From positions 1 through 57,531 of the forward strand of contig MEED01000044.1 of the NCBI GenBank assembly GCA_001724855.1: 57,531 nt of DNA, in the 5' to 3' direction. The stretch is from Lautropia sp. SCN 69-89. GTDB taxonomy: Bacteria; Pseudomonadota; Gammaproteobacteria; Burkholderiales; Burkholderiaceae_E. Below, one piece after another: positions 27,237 to 35,437 of the stretch (position 1 is the first letter of the stretch; every line of letters begins with the position of its first letter). Both the position numbers and the translations under genes were made by a program. A model generated the notes under the pieces. That model ran no database searches. It had not been told where the DNA came from and saw only the letters and a list, made by a program, of their open reading frames with translations.

Positions 27237-28085
27237 ATGCGCGCATTCGTGCACGAACTGCGCCTCCTCGCGGTGGCGCTGCAGTTCCTGACCCGCATCC
27301 CGGTGCCGCTGCGCCGCTTCGATCCGCAGTGGCTGCACCACAGCGCGCGCCACTTTCCGGCTGTCGGCATGCTGGTGGGCGCGTTCGGCGCCTGCGTCCT
27401 CGCGGGCGCATCGCTGATCTGGCCGGCGCCGGTCGCGGTGCTCGCGTCGATGGCGGCCACCGCGTGGCTCACCGGAGGGTTTCACGAGGACGGGCTCGCC
27501 GACACCTGCGACGGGCTCGGCGGCGCCGTGTCGCGCGAGCGCGCGCTCGAGATCATGAAGGACTCGCGGCTCGGCAGCTACGGCGCGCTCGGCCTCGCGT
27601 TCACGCTCGCGCTGAAGGCGGCGGCGCTGGTCGCGCTCGCAGCGCATTCGATCGCGGTGGCCGCAGGGGCGCTCGTGTTCGCGCACGCCGCGTCGCGCGC
27701 CTGCGCGGTCGTGCTGATGGGGGCGCTGCCCTACGCGGGCGACGTCGACCACGCGAAGGCCAAGCCGATGGCTCGGCCCGCCGGCGCGCTCGCGCCGGCA
27801 GTGGCGCTCGGCTGGACGCTCGCGCTCGCCGCCGCCGTCGCGCTCGCGGGCTCCGGCGCCGCCGCCGCGCGCGTCCTGCCGGATGAGCTTGCTGCCATCG
27901 TGCCAGTCGCCCTGCCGGTCGCGCTTGCCGCCGCCCTGCTCGCCACCGTCGCCGTCACGGCGTTGTGCGGCCGGTGGCTGCGCCGCCGCCTGGGCGGCTA
28001 CACTGGCGACACGCTGGGGGCGACCCAGCAATGGACCGAATTGTCGATCTACCTGGCGCTCGCTGCGCTCCTGCTCCCGGCATGA
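27237..28085 (+). CDS. cobS: adenosylcobinamide-GDP ribazoletransferase (cobalamin synthase)
   Basis: A 282-residue polytopic membrane enzyme joining AdoCbi-GDP and alpha-ribazole (phosphate), the last assembly step. The diagnostic motif GGFHEDGLADTCDGLGG (residues about 80-96), QFLTRIPVPLRRFDP near the N-terminus, and the C-terminal RRLGGYTGDTLGATQQWTEL are all present. It has about six to seven hydrophobic helices. It follows cobT by 27 bp and overlaps cobC at ATGA. Confidence 0.95.
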   Translation: MRAFVHELRLLAVALQFLTRIPVPLRRFDPQWLHHSARHFPAVGMLVGAFGACVLAGASLIWPAPVAVLASMAATAWLTGGFHEDGLADTCDGLGGAVSRERALEIMKDSRLGSYGALGLAFTLALKAAALVALAAHSIAVAAGALVFAHAASRACAVVLMGALPYAGDVDHAKAKPMARPAGALAPAVALGWTLALAAAVALAGSGAAAARVLPDELAAIVPVALPVALAAALLATVAVTALCGRWLRRRLGGYTGDTLGATQQWTELSIYLALAALLLPA

Positions 28086-28654
28086 CGCTCGACCTCTGGA
28101 TCTGGCGCCACCCGCGCCCCGACGACGCGCAGGGACGCTGCATCGGCCGCACCGACCTCGCGGTCGACCCGCGGCGCGCGGCGCGGCTCGCGTACCGGAT
28201 CGCGACGGCCGCGCGGCGCAACGGCCTGCCGCGCGAAGTCTGGACCTCGCCGCTGCGACGCTGCGCGGACGCCGGGCGCGCACTGGCGCGGCTCGGCTTC
28301 GCGCACCGGATCGACGAGCGCCTCGCCGAGTTCGACTTCGGCGCGTGGGACGGGCGCCGCTGGTCCGACATCGATCGTGACGAGTTCTCCGCGTGGGACC
28401 GCGACTTCTCGGGCCACCGCCCCGGCGGTGGCGAATCGGTCACGCTGCTGATGGCGCGCGCGCGCTCGTTCCTGCACGAGCGCGCCGCGGGCGCCGACCC
28501 GGCAGGCGCGCTGCTGGTCGTCGGCCATGCCGGATGGATCAACGCGGCCCGGCTCTCGCGCCCGCCCGCTCGCGGGTCGGACTGGCCGCCCATCGCCTCC
28601 TACGCGTCGCTGGTGCGGCTGCGCTTCGAGGCTCAGCAGGCCTCGTCTTCCTGA
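28082..28654 (+). CDS. cobC: alpha-ribazole phosphatase, histidine phosphatase family
   Basis: A 190-residue histidine phosphatase that dephosphorylates alpha-ribazole phosphate or adenosylcobalamin phosphate. The phosphohistidine site reads WRHPRP (RHP instead of the common RHG, seen in other CobC proteins as I recall), followed by [29 protein letters not shown] and the second histidine in VVGHAGWIN. It is the last gene of the B12 operon and overlaps the convergent panD 3' end by 22 bp. Confidence 0.88.
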   Translation: MTLDLWIWRHPRPDDAQGRCIGRTDLAVDPRRAARLAYRIATAARRNGLPREVWTSPLRRCADAGRALARLGFAHRIDERLAEFDFGAWDGRRWSDIDRDEFSAWDRDFSGHRPGGGESVTLLMARARSFLHERAAGADPAGALLVVGHAGWINAARLSRPPARGSDWPPIASYASLVRLRFEAQQASSS

Positions 28655-29022
28655 GGCGGCACGCCGTCGCGGGAACCGGTGCACCGGTTGCGCTCGTCGA
28701 CGAACACGACGTGCGGCTGGTGCGACGCCTGCTCGGCCTCGGAGAGCATCGCGAAGGTGGCGATGATGACGAGGTCCCCCACCGCCGCTCGCCGCGCCGC
28801 CGAGCCGTTGAGCGAGATCATTCCGCTGCCGCGCTGGCCGCGGATCGCGTAGGTGACGAAGCGCTCGCCGTTGTCGATGTTCCAGACGTGAACCTGCTCG
28901 TTCTCGCGGATGTCGGCCGCGTCGAGCAGGTCCTCGTCGATCGCGCAGGACCCTTCGTAGTGCAGCTCGCAGTGCGTGACCGTGGCGCGGTGGATCTTGG
29001 ACTTCAGGTAGTGGCGGTACAT
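28633..29022 (-). CDS. panD: aspartate 1-decarboxylase
   Basis: Makes beta-alanine for pantothenate and CoA. The 129-residue proenzyme has the self-cleavage site between G24 and S25 ([15 protein letters not shown]), which yields the pyruvoyl cofactor, plus K9, [13 protein letters not shown] and the glycine-rich [14 protein letters not shown]. The last 20 residues ([16 protein letters not shown]) are a short extension overlapping the cobC 3' end. It is divergent from the SIMPL gene across a 128-bp gap in which I see no convincing promoter. Confidence 0.96.
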   Translation of the reverse strand: MYRHYLKSKIHRATVTHCELHYEGSCAIDEDLLDAADIRENEQVHVWNIDNGERFVTYAIRGQRGSGMISLNGSAARRAAVGDLVIIATFAMLSEAEQASHQPHVVFVDERNRCTGSRDGVPPQEDEAC

Positions 29023-29150
29023 GACAACTTGCCCGGGAAGACGACGTCAGCCCTCCAGCTTACCCGATGACGGGCCCGGCGCCAGCGGACTGCGCTAGCA
29101 TGGCGCGACAGCCCCGGGCCTCGTGACCGGCCCGCAACCCGGGAGACCTC

Positions 29151-29939
29151 ATGCCTGCCGACCCGCACCGACCGCGCGCCACCGGATGCCCTCCCGCCCG
29201 CCGCCGCGCGGTCTCGCTCGCGCTTTGCGCAGCCTTCGCGCTGGGAGCCGGCAGCGTTGCCTCCGGAGCTGCCGCGCAGCCGCCCGCCGGCGAAAATGCG
29301 CCGGCACGGACGGCAGTCGCGCCTCTGCTCAACCTGTCGGCGACCGCCTTCCGCGAGGTGCCTGAGGATCGGGTCACCGTGACGCTGTACGCGGAGCGCG
29401 AGGCGCCGCAAGCCGCCGCGGCGCAGGCGCAGGCGAGCGAAGCGCTGGGGCCGGCGCTCGTGCAATTGAAGTCGCGCCCCGGGCTGGAAGTTCAGAGCTC
29501 GGGCTACCGCACCGATCCGGTCTGGCAGCAGAGCCGCATCGTCGGCTGGCGCACGCGCGGCGCGATCCGGGTCAGCGCACAGCCCTCGGACGACTTCAAC
29601 CGGCTGATCGGAGCAGTCGCGACGCGGCTCAACGTGGAATCCGTGACCTACTGGTTGAGCCGCGACGCGCGACTCGCCGCCGAGCGGGAGCTGATCGCCG
29701 AGGCCGTCGCAGCCTTCCGCGCCAAGGCCGACACCGCCGCGAAGGCGCTCGGATTCGCCGCGTTCGCGGTGCGGGAGGTCTCGATCGACGGCGGCGCGCC
29801 CGTGCATCCGGCACCGCTGCCGAGGGCGGCGCTGTCCCGCGCCGCGGGCGCCGAGGCTGCGCCAGCCCCGCTGCCCGGCGCCGAGGGCCGCACGACGGTC
29901 ACCGTCACCGTCACCGGCACGGTCGCGCTCGGTCCCTGA
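29151..29939 (+). CDS. periplasmic SIMPL-domain protein (DUF541)
   Basis: A 262-residue exported protein. A twin-basic-rich N-region (ARRRA) leads into a hydrophobic signal sequence ending near residue 42 (SGAAAQ). The SIMPL/DUF541 fold shows LSATAFREVPEDRVTVTLYAE, LEVQSSGYRTDPVWQ, GWRTRGAIRVSAQ and VESVTYWLSRDARLAAERELIAEAVAAFRAKADTAAKALGF. Homologues include E. coli YggE; the molecular role is unclear, with links to oxidative stress. GGGAGA precedes the ATG. No operon partner is evident. Confidence 0.85.
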   Translation: MPADPHRPRATGCPPARRRAVSLALCAAFALGAGSVASGAAAQPPAGENAPARTAVAPLLNLSATAFREVPEDRVTVTLYAEREAPQAAAAQAQASEALGPALVQLKSRPGLEVQSSGYRTDPVWQQSRIVGWRTRGAIRVSAQPSDDFNRLIGAVATRLNVESVTYWLSRDARLAAERELIAEAVAAFRAKADTAAKALGFAAFAVREVSIDGGAPVHPAPLPRAALSRAAGAEAAPAPLPGAEGRTTVTVTVTGTVALGP

Positions 29940-30033
29940 GCGCCGAGTCCCCGCCGGCGCGCGCGCCGGTGTGCCGGCATGCGCTTGAAATGTGCGCTCC
30001 ATGCTAATGTTTCGGCAGAGGTTCCGGAGCGCC

Positions 30034-30177
30034 ATGGAAGTCAGGACCGCCCGCTTGACCCTGCCGATCGACCCCGCCGGGAAGGCGGCGTGCGAGGGGC
30101 TGTGCGCGAGCCGGGGCCTGACGCCGGCGCAGGTGGTGCGGCGCCTGATGGGTCGCCCGAGTGGCGGCGCTCGCTGA
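30034..30177 (+). CDS. small ribbon-helix-helix (CopG-like) protein
   Basis: A 47-residue reading frame: a beta-strand-like ARLTLPIDP followed by two helices, KAACEGLCASRGL and PAQVVRRLM. This is the size and pattern of a MetJ/Arc ribbon-helix-helix DNA-binding domain, and I recall similar short CopG-like proteins in Burkholderiales. GGAG lies 5 nt before the ATG. It ends 21 bp before the hyfB start and in the same frame, so it may be the first gene of that operon. It could be an autoregulator or a chance frame; no biochemical role is claimed. Confidence 0.5.
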   Translation: MEVRTARLTLPIDPAGKAACEGLCASRGLTPAQVVRRLMGRPSGGAR

Positions 30178-30198
30178 GCTTCGATCCCCGCTCGACTG

Positions 30199-32175
30199 GT
30201 GGCGTTGGTGGCCGGGTGGCTCGTCGTCGGAGGCGCTGGCGTGTTCGCGCTGCAACGCTTCCGGCTGGTCGCGCATGTGCTGTTTCCCGCCGGCGGGTTG
30301 CTCGGCCTCGCGTTGTTCGCGGTCGCGCTCGCCGCACTGTCCAGCCCAGCGCAGACCGCCGTGCTGCCGGTCGGACTCCCCGGGTTGCCGTTCCACCTGC
30401 GACTGGACTCGCTGTCCGCTTACTTCCTGCTCGTGATCGGCGCCGCGTCGGCGGGCGTGTCTGCCTTTGCGGCCGGCTACTTCAGGCGCGGCGAGGGGAC
30501 GCCGCCCGGCCTGCTCTGCCTGCAATACCACGTCTTTCTCGCCAGCATGGCGATGGTGCTGCTCGCCGACGACGCCTACGCGTTCATGGTCATGTGGGAG
30601 ACGATGGCCCTGTCGTCGTTCTTCCTCGTCACCGCCAACCACCGGATCCCCGAGATCCGCCGCGCGGGCTACGTCTACCTGCTGGTCGCGCACGTCGGCG
30701 CGATCGGCATCCTGATGTGCTTCGGCGTGCTGCAGGCCAACACCGGCGACTACACTTTCGCCAACATGCGCGCGCAGCAGCTGTCGCCCGCGTGGGCGTC
30801 GATCGGCTTCCTGCTGGCGGTGTTCGGCTTCGGCGCCAAGGCCGGGATCGTGCCGCTGCACGTATGGCTTCCGGAGGCGCATCCGGCCGCGCCGTCTCCG
30901 GTGTCGGCGCTGATGAGCGGCGTGATGCTCAAGACCGCGATCTACGGCGTGCTGCGCGTCGCCTTCGACCTGCTGCCGACGCAACTGTGGTGGTGGGGCG
31001 TGCTGCTGCTCGCGCTGGGCCTCGCGAGCGCGCTGTACGGCGTCGTCTTCGCGGCGATCCAGGTCGACATGAAGCGGCTGCTCGCCTATTCGTCGATCGA
31101 GAACATCGGCCTGCTGTTCGCCGCGATCGGCCTCGCGCTGGTCTTCTCCGCATACCGGATGCAGCTGCTGGCGGCTCTCGCGCTGACCGCCTGCCTGTAT
31201 CACGTCGCCAGCCACGCCCTGTTCAAGAGCCTGCTGTTCGTCGGCACCGGATCGGTGCTGCACGCCACAGGCGAACGCAATCTCGGCAAGCTCGGCGGCC
31301 TGATCCGCTTCACGCCGTGGGTCGCCTGGGTGACGCTGGTCGGCGTGCTGGCCAGCGCGGGGCTGCCACCGTTCGCGGGCTTCGTGTCGGAGTGGCTGCT
31401 GCTGCAGAGCTTCCTGTTCACGCCCGGGTTGCCGCATCCGGTGCTGAACATGCTGATTCCGGTCGTGGCGGCGCTGATCGCGCTCGTCGCCGCGCTGGCC
31501 GGCTACACGATGGTCAAGTTCTTCGGCGTGATCTTCCTGGGCCAGCCGCGCGAAGAGCGGCTCGCGCAGGCGCACGACGCGGGCCGCTGGGAGCGCGCGG
31601 GCATGCTGTGGCTGGTAGCCGGCTGCGTCGCGCTCGGGCTGCTGCCGAACCAGTTCATCCAGCTGATCGAGCCGGTGACGCAGTCGCTGGTGCACTCCGG
31701 GCTGAGCGCGACGGTCGCCGCCGACGGGTGGCTGCTTGCGCCGACCGGCGTCGAGCGGGCGAGCTACGGCCCGGTGATCTTCCTGTTCGGCGTCGCAGCG
31801 AGCTTCGCGCTCGCGTGGCTGCTGGTGCGCAGGCTGTACCACGGCCGCGTGCGCCGCGCGCCGCCGTGGGCCTGCGGCTTTCCCTGGCCGAACGCGCGCA
31901 TGCAGGACACGGCCGAGGGCTTCGGGCAGCCGATCCGGCAGATCTTCGAACCGTTCTTCCGGATGCGGCGCGAACTGCCCACCCCGTTCGACGAGCACCC
32001 GCGCTACCGCGTCACCGCCGACGACCCCCTGTGGCACTGGCTGTACCTGCCGATCGCCGCGGCCACCGCGCGGCTCGCGCGGCTGGTCGGCCTGCTGCAG
32101 CAGGGGCGAATCGCCGTCTACCTGATGTACAGCTTCGTCACGCTGGTCGTCATGCTGCTGATGGTGACGCGATGA
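30199..32175 (+). CDS. hyfB: hydrogenase-4 component B-like antiporter-type membrane subunit
   Basis: A 658-residue polytopic protein related to HyfB/HycC and to NuoL-type antiporter subunits of complex I. Charged residues needed for proton transfer are retained: E134 in MWETMAL, K214 in FGAKAGIVPLHVWLPEAHPA with H221, K245 in MLKTAIY and K343 in HALFKSLLF. The C-terminal extension ending at LLMVTR includes a HyfB-like soluble loop. GTG 30199 is the first usable start after the in-frame stop of the preceding small gene. Its stop overlaps hyfC (ATGA). It should form part of the membrane arm of an ion-translocating complex. Confidence 0.9.
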   Translation: MALVAGWLVVGGAGVFALQRFRLVAHVLFPAGGLLGLALFAVALAALSSPAQTAVLPVGLPGLPFHLRLDSLSAYFLLVIGAASAGVSAFAAGYFRRGEGTPPGLLCLQYHVFLASMAMVLLADDAYAFMVMWETMALSSFFLVTANHRIPEIRRAGYVYLLVAHVGAIGILMCFGVLQANTGDYTFANMRAQQLSPAWASIGFLLAVFGFGAKAGIVPLHVWLPEAHPAAPSPVSALMSGVMLKTAIYGVLRVAFDLLPTQLWWWGVLLLALGLASALYGVVFAAIQVDMKRLLAYSSIENIGLLFAAIGLALVFSAYRMQLLAALALTACLYHVASHALFKSLLFVGTGSVLHATGERNLGKLGGLIRFTPWVAWVTLVGVLASAGLPPFAGFVSEWLLLQSFLFTPGLPHPVLNMLIPVVAALIALVAALAGYTMVKFFGVIFLGQPREERLAQAHDAGRWERAGMLWLVAGCVALGLLPNQFIQLIEPVTQSLVHSGLSATVAADGWLLAPTGVERASYGPVIFLFGVAASFALAWLLVRRLYHGRVRRAPPWACGFPWPNARMQDTAEGFGQPIRQIFEPFFRMRRELPTPFDEHPRYRVTADDPLWHWLYLPIAAATARLARLVGLLQQGRIAVYLMYSFVTLVVMLLMVTR

Positions 32176-33122
32176 ACATCGTGTACGCGACACTGTCGCA
32201 GGCGCTCGCCATCGTCGCCGCGCTGCTGCTCGCACCGGCGCTGACCGGATGGGTGAACATGTGCCGGGCCTGGCTGCAGAACCGCTCGGCGCCCAGCCTG
32301 TGGCAGCCCTACCGCACGCTGCACAAGCTGTTCGTCAAGGAGTCGGTCGTCGCCACGCACGCGTCGCCGATCTTTCGCGCGGCGCCCTACATCGTGTTCG
32401 GCTGCATGCTGGTCGCCTGCGCGATCGTGCCGACGCTGTCGACCGACCTGCCGATGTCGACCGCCGCCGACGCGATCGCGCTGGTCGGGCTGCTGGCGCT
32501 CGCGCGTGTCTTCGTGTCGCTGGCCGCAATGGACATCGGCACCGCCTTCGGCACGCTCGGTGCGCGCCGCGAGATGCTGGTCGGCTTCCTCGCCGAACCG
32601 GCGCTCCTGATGGTGCTGTTCTCGGCGTCGCTGATCTCGCAGTCGACGTCGCTGCCGACGATCGTCGAGACGCTCGGCCACCGCGAGCTGGCGATCCACC
32701 CGGTCCTGGCGTTCGCCGGTGTCGCGTTCACGATGGTCTCGCTGGCCGAGAACGCGCGCGTGCCGGTCGACAATCCGGCGACGCACCTCGAGCTGACGAT
32801 GATCCACGAGGCTCTTGTTCTCGAATACTCGGGTCGCCACCTCGCGCTGATCGAGTGGGCGGCCAGCCTGAAGCTGTTCGCGTATTCGTGCATCGGGCTG
32901 GCACTGTTCTTCCCGTGGGGAATCGCCGAGGCCCGCGCTCCGCTCGAACTCGTGCTCGCGCTGCCCGTGCTCGTCGTGAAGCTGGCGATCGGCGGCCTGA
33001 GCCTGGCCGTGCTCGAGACCGCGAGCGCGAAGATGCGCATCTTCCGCGTGCCCGAGTTCCTGGCGACCGCGTTCCTGCTGGCGGTGATCGGGCTGCTGGT
33101 GCACATCCTGCTGGGTGCCTGA
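32172..33122 (+). CDS. hyfC: hydrogenase-4 component C-like membrane subunit (NuoH-type)
   Basis: A 316-residue membrane protein with about eight helices, homologous to HyfC/HycD and NuoH, the subunit that connects the peripheral redox arm to the pump modules. Conserved pieces: NRSAPSLWQPYRTLHKLFVKE near residue 38-58, ALARVFVSLAAMDIGTAFGTLGARREM, and the acidic loop ENARVPVDNPATHLELTMIHEALVLEYSG that corresponds to the E-channel loop of complex I. The charged residues of the loop are intact. It overlaps hyfB and is followed by an 852-bp non-coding gap filled with inverted repeats. Confidence 0.92.
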   Translation: MNIVYATLSQALAIVAALLLAPALTGWVNMCRAWLQNRSAPSLWQPYRTLHKLFVKESVVATHASPIFRAAPYIVFGCMLVACAIVPTLSTDLPMSTAADAIALVGLLALARVFVSLAAMDIGTAFGTLGARREMLVGFLAEPALLMVLFSASLISQSTSLPTIVETLGHRELAIHPVLAFAGVAFTMVSLAENARVPVDNPATHLELTMIHEALVLEYSGRHLALIEWAASLKLFAYSCIGLALFFPWGIAEARAPLELVLALPVLVVKLAIGGLSLAVLETASAKMRIFRVPEFLATAFLLAVIGLLVHILLGA

Positions 33123-33141
33123 CGTGAGCGGCCTCACCCCT

Positions 33142-33564
33142 CCGACGTTGCCGCGTTCGCGCGATTCGGCAGCGGGCCGGCGCCAGCCGCAGCGGGCGGC
33201 CGTGGGGCGCGCTCGGTCGCAACGGGCTCGGGGGCGGCGGGGCCAGGCGCGCCGCGGCGCTCACTGCGGCGGTCGGTGCTGCGCACCGACTTCCCTGCGC
33301 GGCTCGCCTCGGGGTCGCGCGGCGAAACTCGCTGCGCTCGCTGCGCGAGCTCCGCTCGGACAGTCGCCGCGAGTCGGAAGTACGAAGCGCGCTTCGCGCG
33401 CCGACCCCGAGGCTGCGCTGCTCGGCGCCGCAGACATCGCCGCGGCGCGCCTGGCCCTGCCGCCCCCCGGCGCGCTGTGGCCGAGCGCGTCGCCGAGCGA
33501 GCCCCACGGCCGCCCATTGCGGCTGGCGCCGGGTCGCTGCCGAATCGCGCTCGGGAAACGTCGG
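33142..33564 (+). repeat. large nested inverted repeat A1 between hyfC and hyfE
   Basis: Left arm 33142-33259 is complementary to right arm 33438-33564 over about 120 bp with scattered mismatches and indels. The enclosed 178 nt contain an inner stem (CTCGGGGTCG with CGACCCCGAG) and the shared core GCGAAACTCGCTGCGCTCGC followed by TGCGCGAGCTCCGCTCGGAC. The same core recurs in the other three hyf-gap elements. Its orientation here is forward. Confidence 0.85.
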
Positions 33565-33613
33565 TGGCGTTCGTGCGCGGGAGGGAAGCGTTCGCTGCGA
33601 ACGCCGCTACTGT

Positions 33614-33954
33614 GCCTGCAAAGGTGTGGGCCAAGGGGCGCCCAACGGGGCTGGCCGCCGCGTGCCCAGGGGCCCCGGCCCTGCGGCGCCGGCATGCCTG
33701 TGCGCAGCCGAGAAGCGCAGCCGTGCCGGCCCGCGCGCGCAGCGCGCTTCGTACCTCTGACTCGCCCCGAGTGTCCGAGCGGAGCTCGCGCAGCGAGCGT
33801 AACGAGTTTCGCGGCGGGGCCGGCATTGCGAGCATCGGAAGGCACCCCCGCGCAGCGGGGGCAAGCACCGGCAAGCCGGCGCCGCAGGGCCGGGGCCCCT
33901 GGGCGCGCGCCGGCCAGCCCCGTTGGGCGCCCCTTGGCCCACACCTTTGCAGGC
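33614..33954 (+). repeat. large nested inverted repeat A2 between hyfC and hyfE
   Basis: Arms 33614-33693 and 33875-33954 are each 80 bp and complementary at 78 positions. They enclose 181 nt carrying the shared core in reverse orientation (GTCCGAGCGGAGCTCGCGCA) inside an inner stem of GTGCCGGCCC with GGGCCGGCAT. The structure ends 8 nt before the probable hyfE ribosome binding site. The rest of the 33123-33974 gap (short stretches at both ends and 33565-33613) shows nothing else recognisable. Confidence 0.9.
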
Positions 33955-33974
33955 ACCGCGCGGAGCGCCCACCG

Positions 33975-34634
33975 ATGAGCGCCCTGTTCACCCAGTTCAT
34001 CAACCTGCTCGGCGCGCTGCTGCTGCTGCTCGCGTTCGCGATGATCTCGCAGCGGCGGATCCTGTCGCTGATCCACCTGTTCACGCTGCAGGGCGCAACG
34101 CTGGTGGTCGCCACCACCGCGGTCGGCTACGTGACCCAGCAGCCGCACCTGTACGTGTCGGCCGCTTTGACCTTCGTCCTCAAGGTCGTGTTGATTCCGG
34201 TGCTGCTGCACCGCGTGATCGACCGCCTCGACATCCGCTGGGACGTCGAAACGCTGATCAACATCCCGACCACCATGCTGATCGGCATCCTGCTGGTGAT
34301 CTTCTCGTTCAACCTGGCCACGCCGATCGCGCAGCTGTCGTCGTCGATCGCACGCGGGTCGCTGGGCATCGCACTGGCGTGCGTGCTGCTGTCCTTCCTG
34401 ATGATGATCGCCCGCGCGAAGGCGGTGCCGCAGGTGATCGGCTTCCTGTCGATGGAAAACGGCTTGTTCTTCGCGGCGACCTCGGCGACCTACGGCATGC
34501 CGATGGTGGTCGAGTTGGGCATCGCGCTGGACGTGCTGATCGGGGTACTGATCCTCGGCGTGTTCATGTTCCAGATCCGCGAGCAGTTCGACAGCCTGGA
34601 CATCCGGCACCTCGAGCGGCTGAAGGAGGACTGA
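33975..34634 (+). CDS. hyfE: hydrogenase-4 component E-like membrane subunit
   Basis: A 219-residue HyfE homologue with about seven hydrophobic helices; its C-terminal part resembles NuoK. The conserved glutamate is present in MENGLFFAAT (about residue 162). QREFILD-type family motifs appear here as ISQRRILSLIHLFTLQGATL and the C-terminus is FQIREQFDSLDIRHLERLKED. GGAG at 33962-33965 is a fair ribosome binding site. It is isolated from its operon neighbours by two repeat-filled gaps (852 and 803 bp), unlike the usual tight packing of hyf genes. Confidence 0.9.
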   Translation: MSALFTQFINLLGALLLLLAFAMISQRRILSLIHLFTLQGATLVVATTAVGYVTQQPHLYVSAALTFVLKVVLIPVLLHRVIDRLDIRWDVETLINIPTTMLIGILLVIFSFNLATPIAQLSSSIARGSLGIALACVLLSFLMMIARAKAVPQVIGFLSMENGLFFAATSATYGMPMVVELGIALDVLIGVLILGVFMFQIREQFDSLDIRHLERLKED

Positions 34635-34669
34635 GGTGACGGACCTCCCCCTTCGAGCGTTGAGGCGTC

Positions 34670-34989
34670 GCGACGTGCGCTGGCGGCCCGGCGCGACGGC
34701 GTATGGCGTTCGGCCCGAGCGGGCGCGGCAGCCGGCGGCGATGACGGCGGCGGTCGGTGCTGTGCACCGACTACCCTGCGCTGCTCGCCCCGGGGTCGCG
34801 CGGCGAAACTCGCTGCGCTCGCTGCGCGAGCTCCGCTCGGACACTCGCCGCGAGAATGATGAACGAAGCGCGCTTCGCGCGCCGACCCCGAGGCTGCGCT
34901 GCTCGGCACCGCCGGAATCGCCGCCGGCTGCCGCGCCCGCTCGGGCCGAACGCCATACGCCGTCGCGCCGGGCCGCCAGCGCACGTCGC
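34670..34989 (+). repeat. large nested inverted repeat B1 between hyfE and hyfF
   Basis: Arms 34670-34742 and 34917-34989 are a perfect 73-bp inverted repeat. The 174 nt between them hold the shared core in forward orientation within the inner CGGGGTCG / CGACCCCG stem, closely matching the core of element A1, while the outer arms differ from A1. Confidence 0.92.
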
Positions 34990-35084
34990 TCGGCGAACCG
35001 TGACGGTGTTCGCCCCGACGGAGCACGAGTCGGAGCGTGCGTCGCAGCAACCGTGGCGACCACAGCGCGCGCCACCACGGTATC

Positions 35085-35395
35085 GGCAAAGGCTCGGGCC
35101 AGCGCGCAGGCAAAGGGCCGAGCCCGCACGCCGGCCGGCGGTGGCCGGCATGCCTGTGCGCAGCCGAGAAGCGCAGCGGTGCCGGCCCGCGCGCGCAGCG
35201 CGCTTCGTACTTCTGACTCGCCGCGAGTGTCCGAGCGGAGCTCGCGCAGCGAGCGCAGCGAGTTTCGCGGCGGGGCCGGCACTGCGAGCATCGGAGGGAA
35301 CCCCCGCGAAGCGGGGGCAAGCGCCGGCATGCCGGCCACCGCCGGCCGGCGTGCGGGCTCGGCCCTTTGCCTGCGCGCTGGCCCGAGCCTTTGCC
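35085..35395 (+). repeat. large nested inverted repeat B2 between hyfE and hyfF
   Basis: Arms 35085-35153 and 35327-35395 are a perfect 69-bp inverted repeat around 173 nt that contain the shared core in reverse orientation, very similar to the core of A2. The outer arms are unrelated to A2. It ends about 30 nt before the hyfF ribosome binding site. The 34635-35437 gap shows no other feature besides B1 and the 12-bp tandem repeat. Confidence 0.92.
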
Positions 35396-35419
35396 CGAGC
35401 CTTTGCCCGAGCCTTTGCC
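35384..35419 (+). repeat. 12-bp direct repeat, three copies, before hyfF
   Basis: CGAGCCTTTGCC occurs three times in tandem (35384-35395, 35396-35407, 35408-35419). The first copy forms the end of the right arm of element B2, so the tract looks like slippage from the arm. It ends 6 nt before the GGAG of hyfF. Confidence 0.9.
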
Positions 35420-35437
35420 CGCACTGGAGCCACTGAC

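Noticed and set aside
33123-35437. The repeated blocks between hyf genes as a CRISPR array or an insertion sequence
   Set aside because: There are only four core copies, in alternating orientation, with no regular repeat-spacer spacing, no cas genes, no transposase frame and no clear target-site duplication.
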